In this document: piece by piece, positions 63,927 to 64,000 of the stretch
Numbering within the stretch: position 1 is the stretch's first letter
How the letters are laid out: the number at the start of each line of letters is the position of its first letter
From: Enterobacter sp. RHBSTW-00175
GTDB lineage: Bacteria; Pseudomonadota; Gammaproteobacteria; Enterobacterales; Enterobacteriaceae
Assembly (NCBI RefSeq): GCF_013927005.1
Contig: NZ_CP055930.1
Coordinates: 2,976,001-3,040,000, forward strand
DNA length: 64,000 bases
Reading direction: 5' to 3'
Translations under genes and position numbers: made by a program
Notes under the pieces: model-generated
Databases searched by the model: none
The model's input: only the letters and a program-made list of their open reading frames with translations
Told to the model about the DNA's origin: nothing

Positions 63927-64000
63927 ATGCTGGGATGGGTCATCACCTGCCACGATGAACAGGCGCAGGATATGCTGGACAAGCTTGACGCTAAATTTGG
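63927..64000 (+). CDS. yadI: PTS EIIA-like protein YadI, 5' end
   Basis: First 24 codons only (MLGWVITCHDEQAQDMLDKLDAKF), cut by the right window edge. They match the start of E. coli YadI, a predicted mannose-family PTS EIIA component; His9 in ITCHD fits the phosphorylated histidine position of that family. A strong AAGGAGGGAG ribosome site precedes the ATG. Confidence 0.85.
   Translation, partial: MLGWVITCHDEQAQDMLDKLDAKF

Overview
The window reads as the chromosome of a member of the Enterobacteriaceae close to Enterobacter, Lelliottia or Leclercia. Nearly every protein aligns by eye with its Escherichia coli counterpart at almost identical length, and the gene order follows the E. coli 2-minute region. 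The accessory insertions and the 187-residue AmpD fit the Enterobacter side of the family. Genus and species cannot be fixed from the sequence alone.

Layout. 1-2871: the end of ilvI, then ilvH and cra. 3357-20263: the complete division and cell wall (dcw) cluster, mraZ-rsmH-ftsL-ftsI-murE-murF-mraY-murD-ftsW-murG-murC-ddlB-ftsQ-ftsA-ftsZ, all on the + strand with many 1-14 nt overlaps, preceded by a sigma-70 promoter and a MraZ operator. 20278-25280: lpxC, the secM-secA translation-arrest pair and mutT. 25315-26882 (-): yacG, zapD, coaE. 27111-33778: guaC, the type IV pilus-like genes hofC-hofB-ppdD (-), nadC (-), ampD-ampE. 33800-36163 (-): a GH43 glycosidase and a GPH-family sugar symporter, absent from this position in E. 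coli K-12. 36331-45288: aroP (-), then pdhR-aceE-aceF and lpd with a PdhR operator. 45484-49332: an accessory stretch with a chromosomal TraT-like lipoprotein, a DUF2950-DUF3300 (yacH) pair, an unidentified 43-residue membrane peptide and a possible Ash-like ORF. 49342-50781: an intact IS3-family (IS150-group) element. 51029-64000: acnB, yacL, speD-speE (-), yacC (-), cueO, gcd (-), hpt, can (-), yadG-yadH and the first codons of yadI.

How the parts work together. The dcw block makes UDP-MurNAc-pentapeptide (murC, murD, murE, murF, ddlB), converts it to lipid I and lipid II (mraY, murG), and polymerises and crosslinks it at the septum (ftsW, ftsI) under FtsQ, FtsL, FtsA and FtsZ. zapD adds a Z-ring crosslinker. 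AmpD recycles the anhydromuropeptides this wall metabolism releases. pdhR-aceEF-lpd and acnB feed and run the TCA cycle, cra and the CRP site near gcd point to carbon-state control, and speD-speE make spermidine.

The most unusual part is 45.4-50.8 kb. The insertion sequence sits in the tetraloop of what was a terminator hairpin at the end of the Ash-like ORF, flanked by a TTAA duplication. That ORF carries an internal in-frame direct repeat and overlaps, antisense, a small hydrophobic ORF of unknown function. No complete new defence, CRISPR or phage system is visible; most of the window is conserved core genome.
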